From positions 1,426,001 through 1,490,000 of the forward strand of contig JARUPY010000083.1 in assembly GCA_029817715.1 (NCBI GenBank): a stretch of DNA of 64,000 nucleotides, written 5' to 3'. How positions within the stretch are numbered: position 1 is the first letter of the stretch; every line of letters starts with the position of its first letter. A program made the position numbers and the translations under genes. This DNA comes from Melastoma dodecandrum (Eukaryota > Streptophyta > Magnoliopsida > Myrtales > Melastomataceae). The notes under the pieces are model-generated. The model saw nothing but the letters and a program-made list of their open reading frames with translations, was not told where the DNA came from and made no database searches. This document shows, piece after piece, positions 11,200 to 21,391 of this stretch.

Positions 11200-12842
11200 A
11201 CATGGAGCATTATTCTTCAAGCGTAGTATTACTTCAGGAACTTCCCATTGATTGGTCCGACACGCACTTCATCTTGATCAACTATCTTGTAGGTGCCCCC
11301 GTATAAGCTTCTTGGACGACGTATGGTTTCCCACTTCGACATCCTTGCCTAATAGCATTCAATCCGCTGCTGGGCTTCAAGACGTTTCTCATCCAAAGCT
11401 TCTAGTTCCTTTAAGCGTAATCGCGCATTATCCTCTTAACAAAGTCCCTCTTGTATGGTTATTCGCAGCGACGGTATTTGTCGTTCAAGTGGAAGGACCG
11501 CTTCAACGCCATAGACCAACGAGTATGGCGTCATTTGAGTCGCAGTTCTATACGTCGTACGATACGCCCATTTTGAGCTTCTCCGACTCGTTCATGCCAA
11601 TCTCTTCTAGCTTTATCGACCACCTTCTTTAGAAGATTGCATTGCATTTTATTGAACACCTCCGCCAACCCATTTGCGGCCGCATAATATATGGAAGAGT
11701 TATATTGTTTGAAACCAAATTGCTCGCAAAATTTATCCATGGCCTTATTAGAGAAATTCCGGCCATTATCTGTTATGATATAGCGAGGCACACTATATCG
11801 AAAAATAATATTATTCTTGATGAAGGTGATCACATTTCCATCTTCACTTCTCGAAAGGATGCAGCTTCTGCCCATTTGGAGAAATAGTCGGTTGCCGCCA
11901 AAATATATGAGTGACCTCCTGATGATTTGGGTGTGATGGGCCCTTCGACATCTTGCCTCCAGGCTTCAAACGGCCAAAATGCTACAGTTGGATGAAGTGG
12001 CTCGAGCATTGATGGATGAAGTTGGCGTGAAACTGACAAGCTTAACATTTCTTTGCATATTCCATATAATCTTTCACCATTGTTGGTCAATAATAACACA
12101 TTCTCTTAAGTTGAAAGTGAAGTTTTGGGCCGGATTGATAAGCCCCACAGACTCCAGAATGTGCCTCTTCTAACGTTTTCATGGCTTCTTCCACTCCAAG
12201 ACATCGCAAGAACACTCCTTCAAAGGATCGTCGATAGAGAGTATTCTTAAAATATATGAATCGAGGCGCTCTTCTCCTCACATCCACTTTTTGTCGTGTG
12301 TCGTTGGGCAGCTTTCCATGCTTGAGAAAGTCAACGAGTGATTGTCTCCAGTCTTGGTCTTCTATATTATAGACGGATATGAGATTAACCTCGTCTATTT
12401 CCTCCTCGGTATGAATTGGCGGAACTACCCATGCTTGACATAACCGGATATTGACCTCTTTATCTATCGAAGGAAGTGCAGAGGCTAGACTCGCCAAGGC
12501 TTCTACTTGTGCATTTTCCTTTCTCGGTATATGACTTATTGTAATGTCCAGGAACCACCATGTGAGCTTAACCACATAGTCGCGATAAGGCAAAAGCTCT
12601 AGCTTACGAACCTCGAATATGGATACAAGTTGATTAATCACAAGCTTGGAGTCTCCATATACCCTCAAACTATGTACTTTGTTATCCATGGCCATTTCTA
12701 ACCCGAGTATAAGAGTCTGATTCTCAGCCATATTATTTGAGCATAACTGAGTGAGGGTATATGTATAAGGGATGATATCTCCATCGGATGTGACGAAGAC
12801 AACTCCAGCTCCCGCACCTCTTTGTGTAGCTGACATTACCAT
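11200..12842 (-). pseudogene. Gypsy pol: RNase H and integrase
   Basis: Minus strand, in order. RNase H: GAGAGVVFVTSDG, NNMAENQTLILGLEMA, VYGDSKLVINQL, with the usual acidic residues in recognisable context. Integrase zinc-finger region near 12.1-12.2 kb (degenerate). Integrase core with D (WRQDVEGPI and ATDYFSKWAEA), D (IITDNGRNF) and E (YYAAANGLAEVFN), so the D-D-E triad is visible. The C-terminal region from 11.5 to 11.2 kb still reads [13 protein letters not shown] and LKELEALDEKRLEAQQRIE, with stops between. Frameshifts near 12.09 and 11.87 kb break the polyprotein. Confidence 0.88.
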
Positions 12843-14111
12843 GGAGAGGGAACATCAACCAACATTACTTCCTCATCAGGTAATTCTTTCGATACTTTCC
12901 AATTATCTAGTATAGGATGGTCTGCCAAGAAGTCAGCCAAAGCTTGTCCCTTCACAGCCTTTTGAGGTACATACAGGATCTCAAACTCTTGAAGCATAAG
13001 TTCCCAATTGAGGTACATACGACCAAATAAAATCGGCCTTGACATTATATACTTGAGAGGATCTGCCCATGATATGAGACGAACAGAATGTGCCTGCAAA
13101 TAATGTCGTAACTTTTGTATAGCGAACATTAAAGCAAGACATGTCTTCTCAATTGAAGAATAATTTAATTCCGCTCCGGTTAAAGTCCTGCTTTAATAGT
13201 ACGGGCATTTTCTTTTCCATTATCGTTCTCCTGAGCTAGCACAACTCCTAGGGAAGCTTCTTGTGCTGCTATATAAAGTATGAGGGGTCTTCCTTGGATT
13301 GGAGCATTTAGGACCGGTGGCTTCGACAAATAGGCCTTTATGTTGTTGAATGCATTTTCACATGCTTCATCCCACTCAAAAGGAATACCTTTCTTCATCA
13401 ATCTATGAAAGGGATGGCATCGTCCGGCCAAGTTTGATATAAACCTTCGAATGTATGCAAGCTTCCCTTGAAGGCTCTTCAACTCATGTATATTCCTTGG
13501 CCCTGGCATCTCCATAATCACATATATCTTTGATTGATCGACTTCGATGCATCGATGTCGAACGATAAATCCAAGGAACTTTCCCGAAGTGACCCCGAAT
13601 GCACACTTCATTGGGTTTATCTTCAGTTTATATTTGCGCAGTCTATCAAATACTTTTCTATGGTCATTAATATGATCGCGCCTTTGTCTGGATTTGACAA
13701 CCAGATCATCCACGTAACACTCTACATTCATGTGGAGAATATCATCAAAGATTCGTTGCATGGCTCGTTGATAAGTTGCTCCAGCATTCTTCAACCCAAA
13801 AGGCATCACCTTATAACAAAATATATTCCTTTTGGAGTACGAAAAGCTGTCATTTCCTCATCCTTCGGATCCATTCGGATTTGATTGTATCCCGATGATC
13901 CATCCATAAAACTGAGGGCTTCGTAGTGAGTGGTCCCGTCTACCATTATTTAAGTGATCGGAAGAGGAAAATCGTCCTTAGGACACGCATTATTGAGATC
14001 ACGAAAATCAACGCAAATTCGGAGTTGACCATTCTTCTTCCTAACAGGTACAATATTTGCAATCCATGTTGGATACTTCACCTCCCGAATAAATCCAGCT
14101 TCGATGAGCTT
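12836..14111 (-). pseudogene. Gypsy pol: C-terminal two thirds of reverse transcriptase
   Basis: From the insertion edge the minus strand reads AGFIREVKYPTWIAN then PVRKKNGQLRI, MPFGLKNAGATYQR, and the polymerase box CYVDDLVVKS with both catalytic aspartates. It goes on with LKINPMKCAFGV..GKFLGF, connection-domain phrases (YIRRFISNLAGR), and after a frameshift near 13.18 kb, LRHYLQAHSVRLIS and QALADFLADHP. The N-terminal third lies at 19.27-19.46 kb on the far side of the nested insertion. The element cannot make an intact enzyme. Confidence 0.9.
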
Positions 14112-16680
14112 TGTATGCGCGCCTTCCGGCCTAGCACGCGCACTGCAGCTCCAGCAACAAGAGGATCCGGGCCCGCTCCCCGAGGCCCAATCCAGTCAGC
14201 ATCACGACTCGAGCGTCGGATGCTGAGGAAGGACACCGGGTTGATCACTCCCTTGGTTCCCGAACAGATCTACGGGGCGTTTCGCCAACCGCCTCCAGTC
14301 CTTGAAGACGACGGACGAAAGGCTGCGTGAGACCTTGCTTGGGAAATTCGGGGAGGATTCAAGGAGCGGCTCGAGTTGCCGTCACCCATCCAAAAATGGC
14401 CCCGTTTGTAAAAAATGTGTTGTTGTTTAACCTAGATAAACAATTACGGAGTCACCACCGACGTTTATTTTAAAACTGTTAAGTCGGAAAAACAGTTGGT
14501 TCGGGGATTCTTAATTATTAACTCTTATATTGAACAAGCGAAAATGGTGGCGTTTGCTCCAAAAGTTTACTTTTGGTTAACGGGTGTTGGACCCGATCCG
14601 GGCATGACTCCGGACTCATGTCAATGTTTTACGGGCGTTTGACTCGATTCGGGCTTTTTGGGCGCGAACTCATTTGTATTGGTTTGGCAAACAACATGAG
14701 ACGATAAAATCCTAAAAGCCTAACAGCATGCACATCAACCACAGATCAAGTATTTATATCAAAGAGAGTGGGGAAGGGTAGTGATCGTGGGCCTATGCAC
14801 TTGGGCCCACGACCCGTTACATGTGAAAATAACAAAACATCGGGAGGCCCGCACCTCCCTCATGTACTTGAGATTATGGTTGGGGCCGCTTTATAATCTT
14901 GACATCACAGTTTTTACACACACGGAGAGATCCACGCGGTTTGATACACGCGCCTTCAAGTAGTCTTCGGTCTTTGGCCTACATCTTTTTGGATTCTCGC
15001 ATTCAGGGCGTTGTAAGTCGCGAATCCTCATGTGGATTCCACGTGCGTGCAATTTTGCTCCTAGGCCGACATTGATTTCCCATCCGGTTGTCTTGCGGCC
15101 ATCAGGGCTCGAGCCTCAGGAAGGAGATTTGGTCCTAGTGGAGAGTGAAGCCGGTATCTAGAACAGAGAGGGGAGCGCCGAAATGGGGAGACCTGGAGGG
15201 CGGCAGCATCGGGAAGTCCGTTGCCGGGTTTTGGAAGGTCGCCGTTGTCCAATCGCCGCTGAGTTAATCGATAAAAGCGAGGAGCTACCGCTTTGGGGAC
15301 TGACTTCGGGAAATCCGTTGAGGTTCGCTGCCTCCGAATCTTGTTGTGGTCGGATCTGGAGGGCTGGGGTCATGTGGTCGTCGTCGGGCTGATTTAGACC
15401 TAGGGAAACCGCTACTGAAGAGGACTCCAGCGAAGACATTAGTTGCTGCCGCCGGATCTGGAGAAGCCGTTGATGGAGGGGACGCTGTAGATTCCAAAGA
15501 TGCCGGGAGACGACACGCTCACCGCCTTCGATTTTCTGGTGGCAAGGGAACAGTGTTTGGGAGGGAGTTAGCTCGGGAGTGGAGCGCCAAGAGAGACGCT
15601 GAGCCGCTGGGGTCGTTGTCGTTGAGGTCTGGGTCGACAGTTTGAGGAGGTAGAGTGGCTTGATCCCAAAGGTAAGGATGCAGCGGGTGTATGTGCTTTC
15701 GCTGTAGTACTTGTTTGTAAAGCTCCGGCTTGCGGGTCGGCTTCCGGCGCTGCCTTGGGCGTGGGTGGGAGGATGGCTGTCACGTTCGGAGTTGGAGAAC
15801 AGAATCAAGCTGTCGCAGTGTGTTTGGCCTGTCGCTGTTGGGGGGCATAGCCGACTGCTCCGTGGACGTGCACAAACAAATAGCATCAAACAGAAAGGAG
15901 GCTTCTTGTGAAGCCACTAGTCTGCCGGTTGGGGGTTCTCTACTTCATGACCAGAGATAGACGCTGGAGGTCGTGGGTGAGTGGAGTGACTAGAAGGCTC
16001 TGATGACGTCCTCCCGATCATGTACACTTCAACCTGCTGATTGAGCAAGCACTCTGGTGTGGGTTGGCTGAATGGGTTCCCCATGTCTTTGGCATGGACC
16101 TACCTTGATTGGAGAATGATGGGGATGCGGTCGGGAAGGAGCAGGAACTCGTTGTTCTTTCGGGAAGGAGCAGGAACTCGTTGTTCTTCTGGCAGAAGTA
16201 ACTTCTCCGAAGGTGAGTGATGAGGCTTGTATGTTTTTTCTTTGTTTTTTCGGTTTTTTGGTCGAAGCTGTCCCCCCCCCCCCCCTCGTCTCCGAAAATG
16301 ATCTTATATTTCAGAAGAATTCCCCCGAAGCCGTTTCTGGTGTCCCCCAGAATCTCGAAGACGTTGGGATTCTCGTGGGGAAGCGGTTGTCCGCTGAACG
16401 TGGGTGATATTTTGTCAGGTGAGATCATGGGTCATGGGATATTTTCTAATCTGTTGGGGTTGCTGATTTACAGGACCTCTGGAGATCTGTTAGAGAAAAA
16501 TTCGTGAATATGTTAGTGGGGAGGGGGGAAATCTGTTCTCTCCGGGAAAACGCATCCTTGTTGTCGTAAGTCAGAGTTGATTTCTTGGCCAGGGTACACT
16601 CTAGGAGACTCAGGAACGCCACAGATGATGAGAACCTAAGAATCAGGGGTTGTCGATCTAAACAGTATTCCCGCTTCTGC
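14112..16680. other. Left part of the nested insertion, origin unknown
   Basis: No reliable gene. 14.34-15.05 kb resembles LTR or leader sequence of another retroelement (cggagtcaccaccgacg..., stretches of ttgggcccacgacccg). 15.06-15.95 kb is GC-rich and stays open in several overlapping frames on both strands without any motif. A run of 15 C lies at about 16270, and a 26-bp direct repeat (tcgggaaggagcaggaactcg...) occurs at about 16131 and 16159. Confidence 0.4.
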
Positions 16681-16689
16681 TCGCAGGAG

Positions 16690-17672
16690 GAGGCTAGCAC
16701 CTCTTCGAGAAAAACGAGGCAATGCCAGCGGATCTTCGTGTCCTCTCTGGAGAAATTGGCGAAAGAGGCAAACCAAGTTTTTCCAAGATCTCTCTCTTGA
16801 CCTGCCAGCGGTTGTCAATGTAGTTGGATATCTCGCGGACCTTATTTCTCAACAGGGTCTTGGGTATGGCGGGTAGCTTCTGCTGCAAAGTATCCATTAC
16901 CTTATTAATGCCTTGAGGGCTTGACTGAATGACTGCAACAATTGTGGGCAACTCTTCATCTGATATTGCAGCGGCAGTCACGGCTGGTGATGAACAGCTT
17001 TTGCTTTTGACCCTCTGATCCTCTCATCCAACGTCTCATTAATGCTGGTTCCGGAAGTGCAGCACCTGGGAAGGGACACACCCTCAAGGCTTGCAAGCAT
17101 ATTCATTCCAGCTCTTCTGTAGCACTTAATTCGTCTGTTGCTGGTAGGGAAGACTTCTCATGCCTTAATTTTAATATTACAAAAGGCTTGTTTTTCTTCA
17201 GGGCATGCTCAGTTAACCCTCGGACAGATAACCATCAGGTACAAAAGAAAAATCTTCACTTTCTTCCTCGTCGACTTTTGAGCAGTCCTCCAACATTTGT
17301 TCATCGTCTTCATTATAATCAAATAGGTTCTCACCAGGATCATCCTCTTCCCATTCTTCATCACTGTCAACATCATAGTCCAGATCTGGATCCATCCTAA
17401 AAGGATGGCGAGGCACAACAACGTGACTTTTCTTAGGCCATGCACCGTAAAATGCAGGTCTATGACTTTTGTCAAATTGTAACAATTGCTTCCTTTGCAA
17501 GTGTTTCCTAGTTTTGGGGCAAGTCTCATCCCCACCATGACATAATGACGTGCTGTCCGTCCAACCATCGACAATTCTTTCAATATTCAACTCATCATCA
17601 TATATGAACTCTTTAGTAGTAGTAAGCTTAAGCTCCTTATATAGTTGAACTTTTGACTTCTGTCGCATACAC
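16690..17672 (-). pseudogene. FAS1: FAS1 (CAF-1 large subunit) C-terminal retrocopy fragment
   Basis: FAS1 is the large subunit of chromatin assembly factor 1, which deposits H3-H4 behind replication forks. Minus strand, in order: VQLYKELKLTTTKEFIYDDE, LNIERIVDGW, LLQFDKSHRPAFYGAWPKKS, PRHPFRMDPDLDYDVDSDEE, an acidic stretch, FVPDGYLSEG. A jump then leads to LTEHALKKNKPFVILKLRHE, a TGA, ICLQALRVCPFPG, then ELPTIVAVIQSSPQGINKV, LRNKVREISNYIDNRWQVKR and the C-terminal SIASFFSKRC-like end (here GIASFFSKRC). These are in the order of the plant FAS1 C-terminal half. No intron is seen between them, while FAS1 genes are normally many-exon, so this looks like a copy made from RNA. A deletion, a stop and a frameshift disable it. 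Confidence 0.85.
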
Positions 17673-17735
17673 CAGTGCTGGTCTTTTGTTGTCTGAACGG
17701 AATCACCCTTGTGACGCCATGCCGAGGAATGACAT

Positions 17736-17985
17736 TTGCGGATGCCAGCAACTGAGAGCTCTTCGTCGTTGTTGGATTTCCGATCCAAGTTCTGCGAAAT
17801 ATGCGGGGAAAGTGCTAAGCATGTTTCCGGGGTCGGGGACGGCAGATTGATGGAGGAATGGCATGACGAACGAGCCATCGCCAGCACTAGTATGAGCTTG
17901 TCCGAGAGAGGCGCCGGATGCTGGATAAACCAATCTTCAACATCGGGGAAAGCTTGCAGATGCTTTAGTGTACCCTCGGATTCTT
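17736..17985 (+). pseudogene. Fragment with FCEICG Cys motif, possibly from a plant membrane RING-type protein
   Basis: The plus strand reads SKFCEICGESAKHVSGVGD, then RLMEEWHDE and SLSERGAGCW. A C-x2-C-G lead followed by EEW and a Gly-Cys-Trp phrase recalls the C-terminal region of a family of plant RING-variant membrane proteins, where a membrane segment normally follows; here it is lost. There is no start codon context and no other domain. It lies on the opposite strand to the FAS1 fragment and abuts it at about 17.68 kb. The family name is a recollection and is uncertain. Confidence 0.35.
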
Positions 17986-18048
17986 ATACATTATATATAT
18001 ATATATTTTGAGAGAATGCTAGTGTAAAGGAAAATGCCATGACGTAGT

Positions 18049-18357
18049 CTAGTCGTTAAAACTGTTGGATCCTTTGCTAGGCCCCGAAGGAGGGAACACC
18101 CCCCTCGAGAGAAAGTTCAGAAGAATCGGGCGGGTAGACAACGCTTGAGTCTTTCCATGTTCCGACTTCAACATTATGCCTTCCCTTAGCGATCCTGGTT
18201 GAAACTGCATATCAGAGCCTTGCGATTCTCTTTCAACAGTTCGACCAGAGTCTTCAACTGATGCTGTGCATGGCAAACGAGGCAATACCCTGGACGATGA
18301 CATGAGGAGAGCTTGGAAGATGATCAGGAAGAGCACCGCAGGGAAGAGCCTGAGTCG
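18049..18357 (-). pseudogene. IDA-like secreted peptide precursor, possibly frameshifted
   Basis: On the minus strand a hydrophobic lead (RLFPAVLFLIIFQALLMSSS) is followed by about 70 variable, charged residues, and the protein ends LSRGVFPPSGPSKGSNSFND and stop. A signal peptide plus a C-terminal GV.PPSGPSK.xN motif is the layout of IDA/IDL precursors, whose cleaved peptide binds HAESA-type receptor kinases in organ abscission and root emergence; the usual core is PIPPSxPSKRHN. Here the His of RHN is not present and one Ile is lost. No ATG begins the frame: an ATGATG lies just upstream but one base out of frame (about 18362-18369). IDA-like genes have no introns, so capture as DNA or RNA cannot be told apart. 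It lies inside the nested insertion. Confidence 0.55.
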
Positions 18358-18369
18358 GTAATGGCATCA

Positions 18370-19269
18370 TTGTTAAGAAGTCGCTGCTTCAATGTTACGG
18401 TCGTAAAGTCTTTTTTTTTTTTTGTGGATGAAGTCCCCGTAATTAAGGAGCTTAAAGCCTACAGGAGGAAAACTATTTGAGTTCAGGAACGGCAAGTATG
18501 CAAAATCGGTCAGTTGTCTCTCTTTTGACTTTTATGCCATGCACGGGTCCACGTCGCGAGATGTAAGGAAGACATGGCCTTGCGTTGCAATCAGACATCA
18601 TATTCTGTTTTTTTACTCGTCCTGTCTTCCTTTGCCTGGAGATGCGAGTCGCCCTGCAACGAGTGCGAAGTCCATGTGACGAGATGATGAGCAACGCGCT
18701 CCATGATCCGAAGCGTGTCCATTGTTCTCGTCCTGCTTCGTCTTGCAGCAGCTTTTGAAACTCCGATGCTGCATTATATTTTCATTCCACAACCATGCTG
18801 CATTATATTTTCATTCCCCTATGTTTTGCATTCAATCGGATTTGATCTTGTCTGAAAGAGATCTCAGTTTGTTGACAGGCTTGTCTCCTCTTCTGTTCAT
18901 GGACATTTACTGCAGAGACCAATGTATCAGAAAAGAGCCACTTATCATGCAAGAGAGACCAGATTAGCAATCCACAACATGAACTTGACTTAATCACATT
19001 CCTTTGCTTCCCCACCATGAGAATTTGCCGGTTTGCATTGAAAAGAACTCGGGGAATGGACAAAAGACCGTTAAGAAAGATCACATGACTTCCCTTTGCT
19101 GTGTATTGCTGGGATAGTTGTTCTGATTCGTTTCTATCCGCTCTATCAGTTTTGTCCGGATCATGAAGGACTAGGCTGTCAGTTCCACCATACTTTGTCC
19201 TGTGAGATGATGAAATTTCACACCAAAAGGCAGGCAAACTCAACATAATTCGCGATTTGGGGATCTACA
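18370..19269. other. Right part of the nested insertion, no gene recognised
   Basis: A T-run at 18411-18422. A 24-bp direct repeat (catgctgcattatattttcattcc) occurs near 18766 and 18795. Minus-strand 18803-19246 stays open for 147 codons but matches nothing known, and its C-terminal part crosses a good splice acceptor look-alike. Nothing else is supported. Confidence 0.35.
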
Positions 19270-19460
19270 AGCTTGTTGACTTTAGCTTCTATCAATGGGA
19301 TCAACTTCGGGCGAAAACGCCGTTGAGCTTGCTTTATGAGGCGAACTCCATGCTTAACAGCTAACTTATGGACTGCTATCTTTGGATCAAGGTCGGGCAT
19401 TTCTTTATAGCTCCAAGTGAAGACATTTTTGTATTCCTTCAACAGTTGGACGTACAACTC
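19270..19460 (-). pseudogene. Gypsy pol: N-terminal part of reverse transcriptase
   Basis: Reads YKNVFTWSYKEMPDLDPKIA, VHKLAVKHGVRLIKQAQRRF and PKLIPLIEAKVNKL, the conserved entry to plant gypsy reverse transcriptases, and then breaks at the nested insertion. It joins in sense with 14111 (AGFIREV...) once the insertion and one agctt are removed. Upstream there is a frameshift from the preceding 358-codon region. Confidence 0.88.
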
Positions 19461-19467
19461 CTCTTCT

Positions 19468-20660
19468 TCAGGGGCTTGCGCTAAGGAATGTAGGACGGTG
19501 ATCCCCTTCCTCCCTAAAATCGACTTCCTTCAATTCGTCGACAGTAGAATTTTTTTGGTCCTTGAATACATCTAAAGCCTCTTCTGCATCATCCTCTTTA
19601 GGGGAAGTGTTTTCATCAGCCTCAGTAATTGTGACGTGGTGGGAAGCGACAATATCATTTCCGCTATTACTATGAGACGATTCCCCATTGCTATTGGTAG
19701 ATACCGATGTCTTCGTGCTTATTTTCAGTACATTGCCGGTAGTTACTTCAACAACCGTTTGACGTTTCATTCGAGAGGGAACTCTACTTCGAATATCCTT
19801 TGTATCTTCTATGATAATTGGGATATCTTCTTTTTTATCAACACTCTTCCACACCATTCGACTTCTTGGAGCTTGACTCAATCTTAATCGTGCCGATCTT
19901 TGAACTTTAATTTCTTCTTTCTGAGTGCCAAGCCTATCAAAAACTGATCTTCGCACAGACGGTGCTCCAAGTTGATCAAATACCGAAGTTCTCGTCGATT
20001 CAGTTGTATTTTTATCATCAGCTTCGATGTATTGAATTGAAGCCTTCTTCACTACTTGATTGACGGGCTTAGGAGTATCATACCCAAGACCGAATTTTGA
20101 CTTTTGACTATCATCTCCTAGATTAGCCTCTTTTGAAGCAGCCCCAAGCGCCTTGAAGTCCTCTGTGTAGCCGACCGCAGAGATTAGCCTGAATGCATTT
20201 GGATCAAATCCGTTAGTGCGCCTGTCAGGCAATGAATCTGGATAGATAATTGCCCCCTGTTTAAGCCGGACAAAACCTTTTAAGGGCGTACTCGTTTGAG
20301 CAACTGTCGTCATTTTCGTCACCGGCCAGTTGAGTTCTTTTGGCACCACTATTTCTTCAACATGGCTACTCATGAAAGGTGGTTCCCCGGCTTTTCGAAA
20401 GGCTCGTGGGATATAGCGCAGGATTGGCACATTCTGTTTAGGCTTATCATCCGTCCTTTCATTTTTAACTGTCGGATTAACTGAAGGTATCTCTTGTTGA
20501 ATAGGTGAAACTTCTACGTCCGACTTCTTCGTGATATCCCTCACAATCGGTACAAACTTCGAGACTTTTTCTTCAGCATCGATACCCTTATTAAAGTAAA
20601 ACTTGGCATTAGCGAAATATGAGTCCGCCTCCGTAAAGGGTTTTACATCTGCTCATACTG
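19468..20660 (-). pseudogene. Gypsy pol: linker region between protease and reverse transcriptase
   Basis: A 358-codon open stretch (20544-19468) rich in Ser, Thr, Lys and Asp. It contains SVFDRLG twice (also SVFDQLG), a repeat commonly found in this linker of plant Tat-type gypsy polyproteins, and GFVRLKQGAIIYPDSLPDRR just before. No enzyme motif. It lies between the protease and the start of reverse transcriptase in the expected order. Confidence 0.75.
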
Positions 20661-20739
20661 TTTGGGTTACCCCATCCTTCACAAATTTAAAGCATTGATG
20701 GAGCGTGGATGCAACAACTCCGTATTCATGCAGTCATGG

Positions 20740-21147
20740 TCAACCCAACAACATATTATAGGTGGTGTTGGAATCGATGACGTAAAACGTCGCTCCTACT
20801 TCCATATCTCCTATAGTGAGGGTGAGACAGATCTTCTCAACGGCTCGTTCTCCACCCCGATTGAATCCTTGGATTATTAGTCGGCTACTTGATAAGTCTT
20901 CAACTCCTAGCTCGATCTCTTTCAAGGCTTTTAATGACAAGATATTGACCGCCAAATCTGGATCGACCAAGATGCGATTATCCTTCATACCATAACCATA
21001 GCCTGATACAAATAGCGGCCGATTGTGAGATTTGTGACCTATAAGGAGATCTTCATCAGAAAACATAATTGTTGCGCCATCTTCTCGTGATCTCACAACA
21101 TTCACCACTGCGGGATCTTCTGGAGTGTCAACCTTCACAGCTGCCAC
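20740..21147 (-). pseudogene. Gypsy aspartic protease, active site degraded
   Basis: The order of blocks is that of plant gypsy proteases: ATIMFSDEDLLIGHKSHNRP, LFVSGYGYGMKDNRILVDPD, LAVNILSLKALKEI, IIQGFNRGGERAVEKICLTL, MEVGATFYVIDSNTTYNMLLG. The catalytic triplet, normally D-S/T-G in VDSGSAVNI, reads D-P-D, so the Ser/Thr and Gly are missing and the enzyme should be dead. The last block is the usual NxLLG end. Confidence 0.8.
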
Positions 21148-21391
21148 TTCTTTATCTGCATCAATGTCCTAGACAAATCTGCGAGTTTTTGAAAATATTT
21201 CGGAAGAAATCCCATAACATAGCCGAGGTTGGCTTCTTCTCGGACTGGATATCTGACGAACTCTCTTCTTTCGCTATCTTCCTGGAATCCTTTTTTATTG
21301 GTGACCTCCTCGCAATCTTTGCTCGCATAGGAAGCGTTTTCTTCACCGGCTTAGAAGACTTCTTCTGGTTCCTTTTGTGAATCACCAAAGT

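Larger units (their letters stand above)
14112..19269. mobile_element. 5.16-kb nested insertion carrying host gene fragments
   Basis: The two edges fall in one reverse-transcriptase codon run. Left side reads ..cgatg-agctt, right side agctt-gttgac.., and removing the segment with one agctt restores VNKLIEAGF of the polyprotein. So there is a perfect 5-bp target duplication (14107-14111 and 19270-19274). The inserted DNA begins TGTATGCGCG and ends GATCTACA on the plus strand, so both ends have the TG...CA form. I found no LTR pair and no TIR beyond 4 bases. Inside are a FAS1 copy, an IDA-like ORF and a Cys-motif fragment. A non-autonomous LTR-type element or remnant is the best guess. A DNA transposon with a 5-bp duplication is an alternative. 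Confidence 0.8.

Noticed and set aside
15158..15889. 243-codon minus-strand open frame
   Set aside because: GC-rich low-complexity text with overlapping open frames on the other strand, no domain pattern and no splice or start context.
18803..19246. 147-codon minus-strand frame at the edge of the nested insertion
   Set aside because: Its start crosses towards the insertion end and its text has no family resemblance; probably chance.
14112..19269. Helitron explanation for the gene-carrying insertion
   Set aside because: Helitrons insert between A and T without a target duplication and end in CTRR after a hairpin; here there is a 5-bp duplication and a TACA end.
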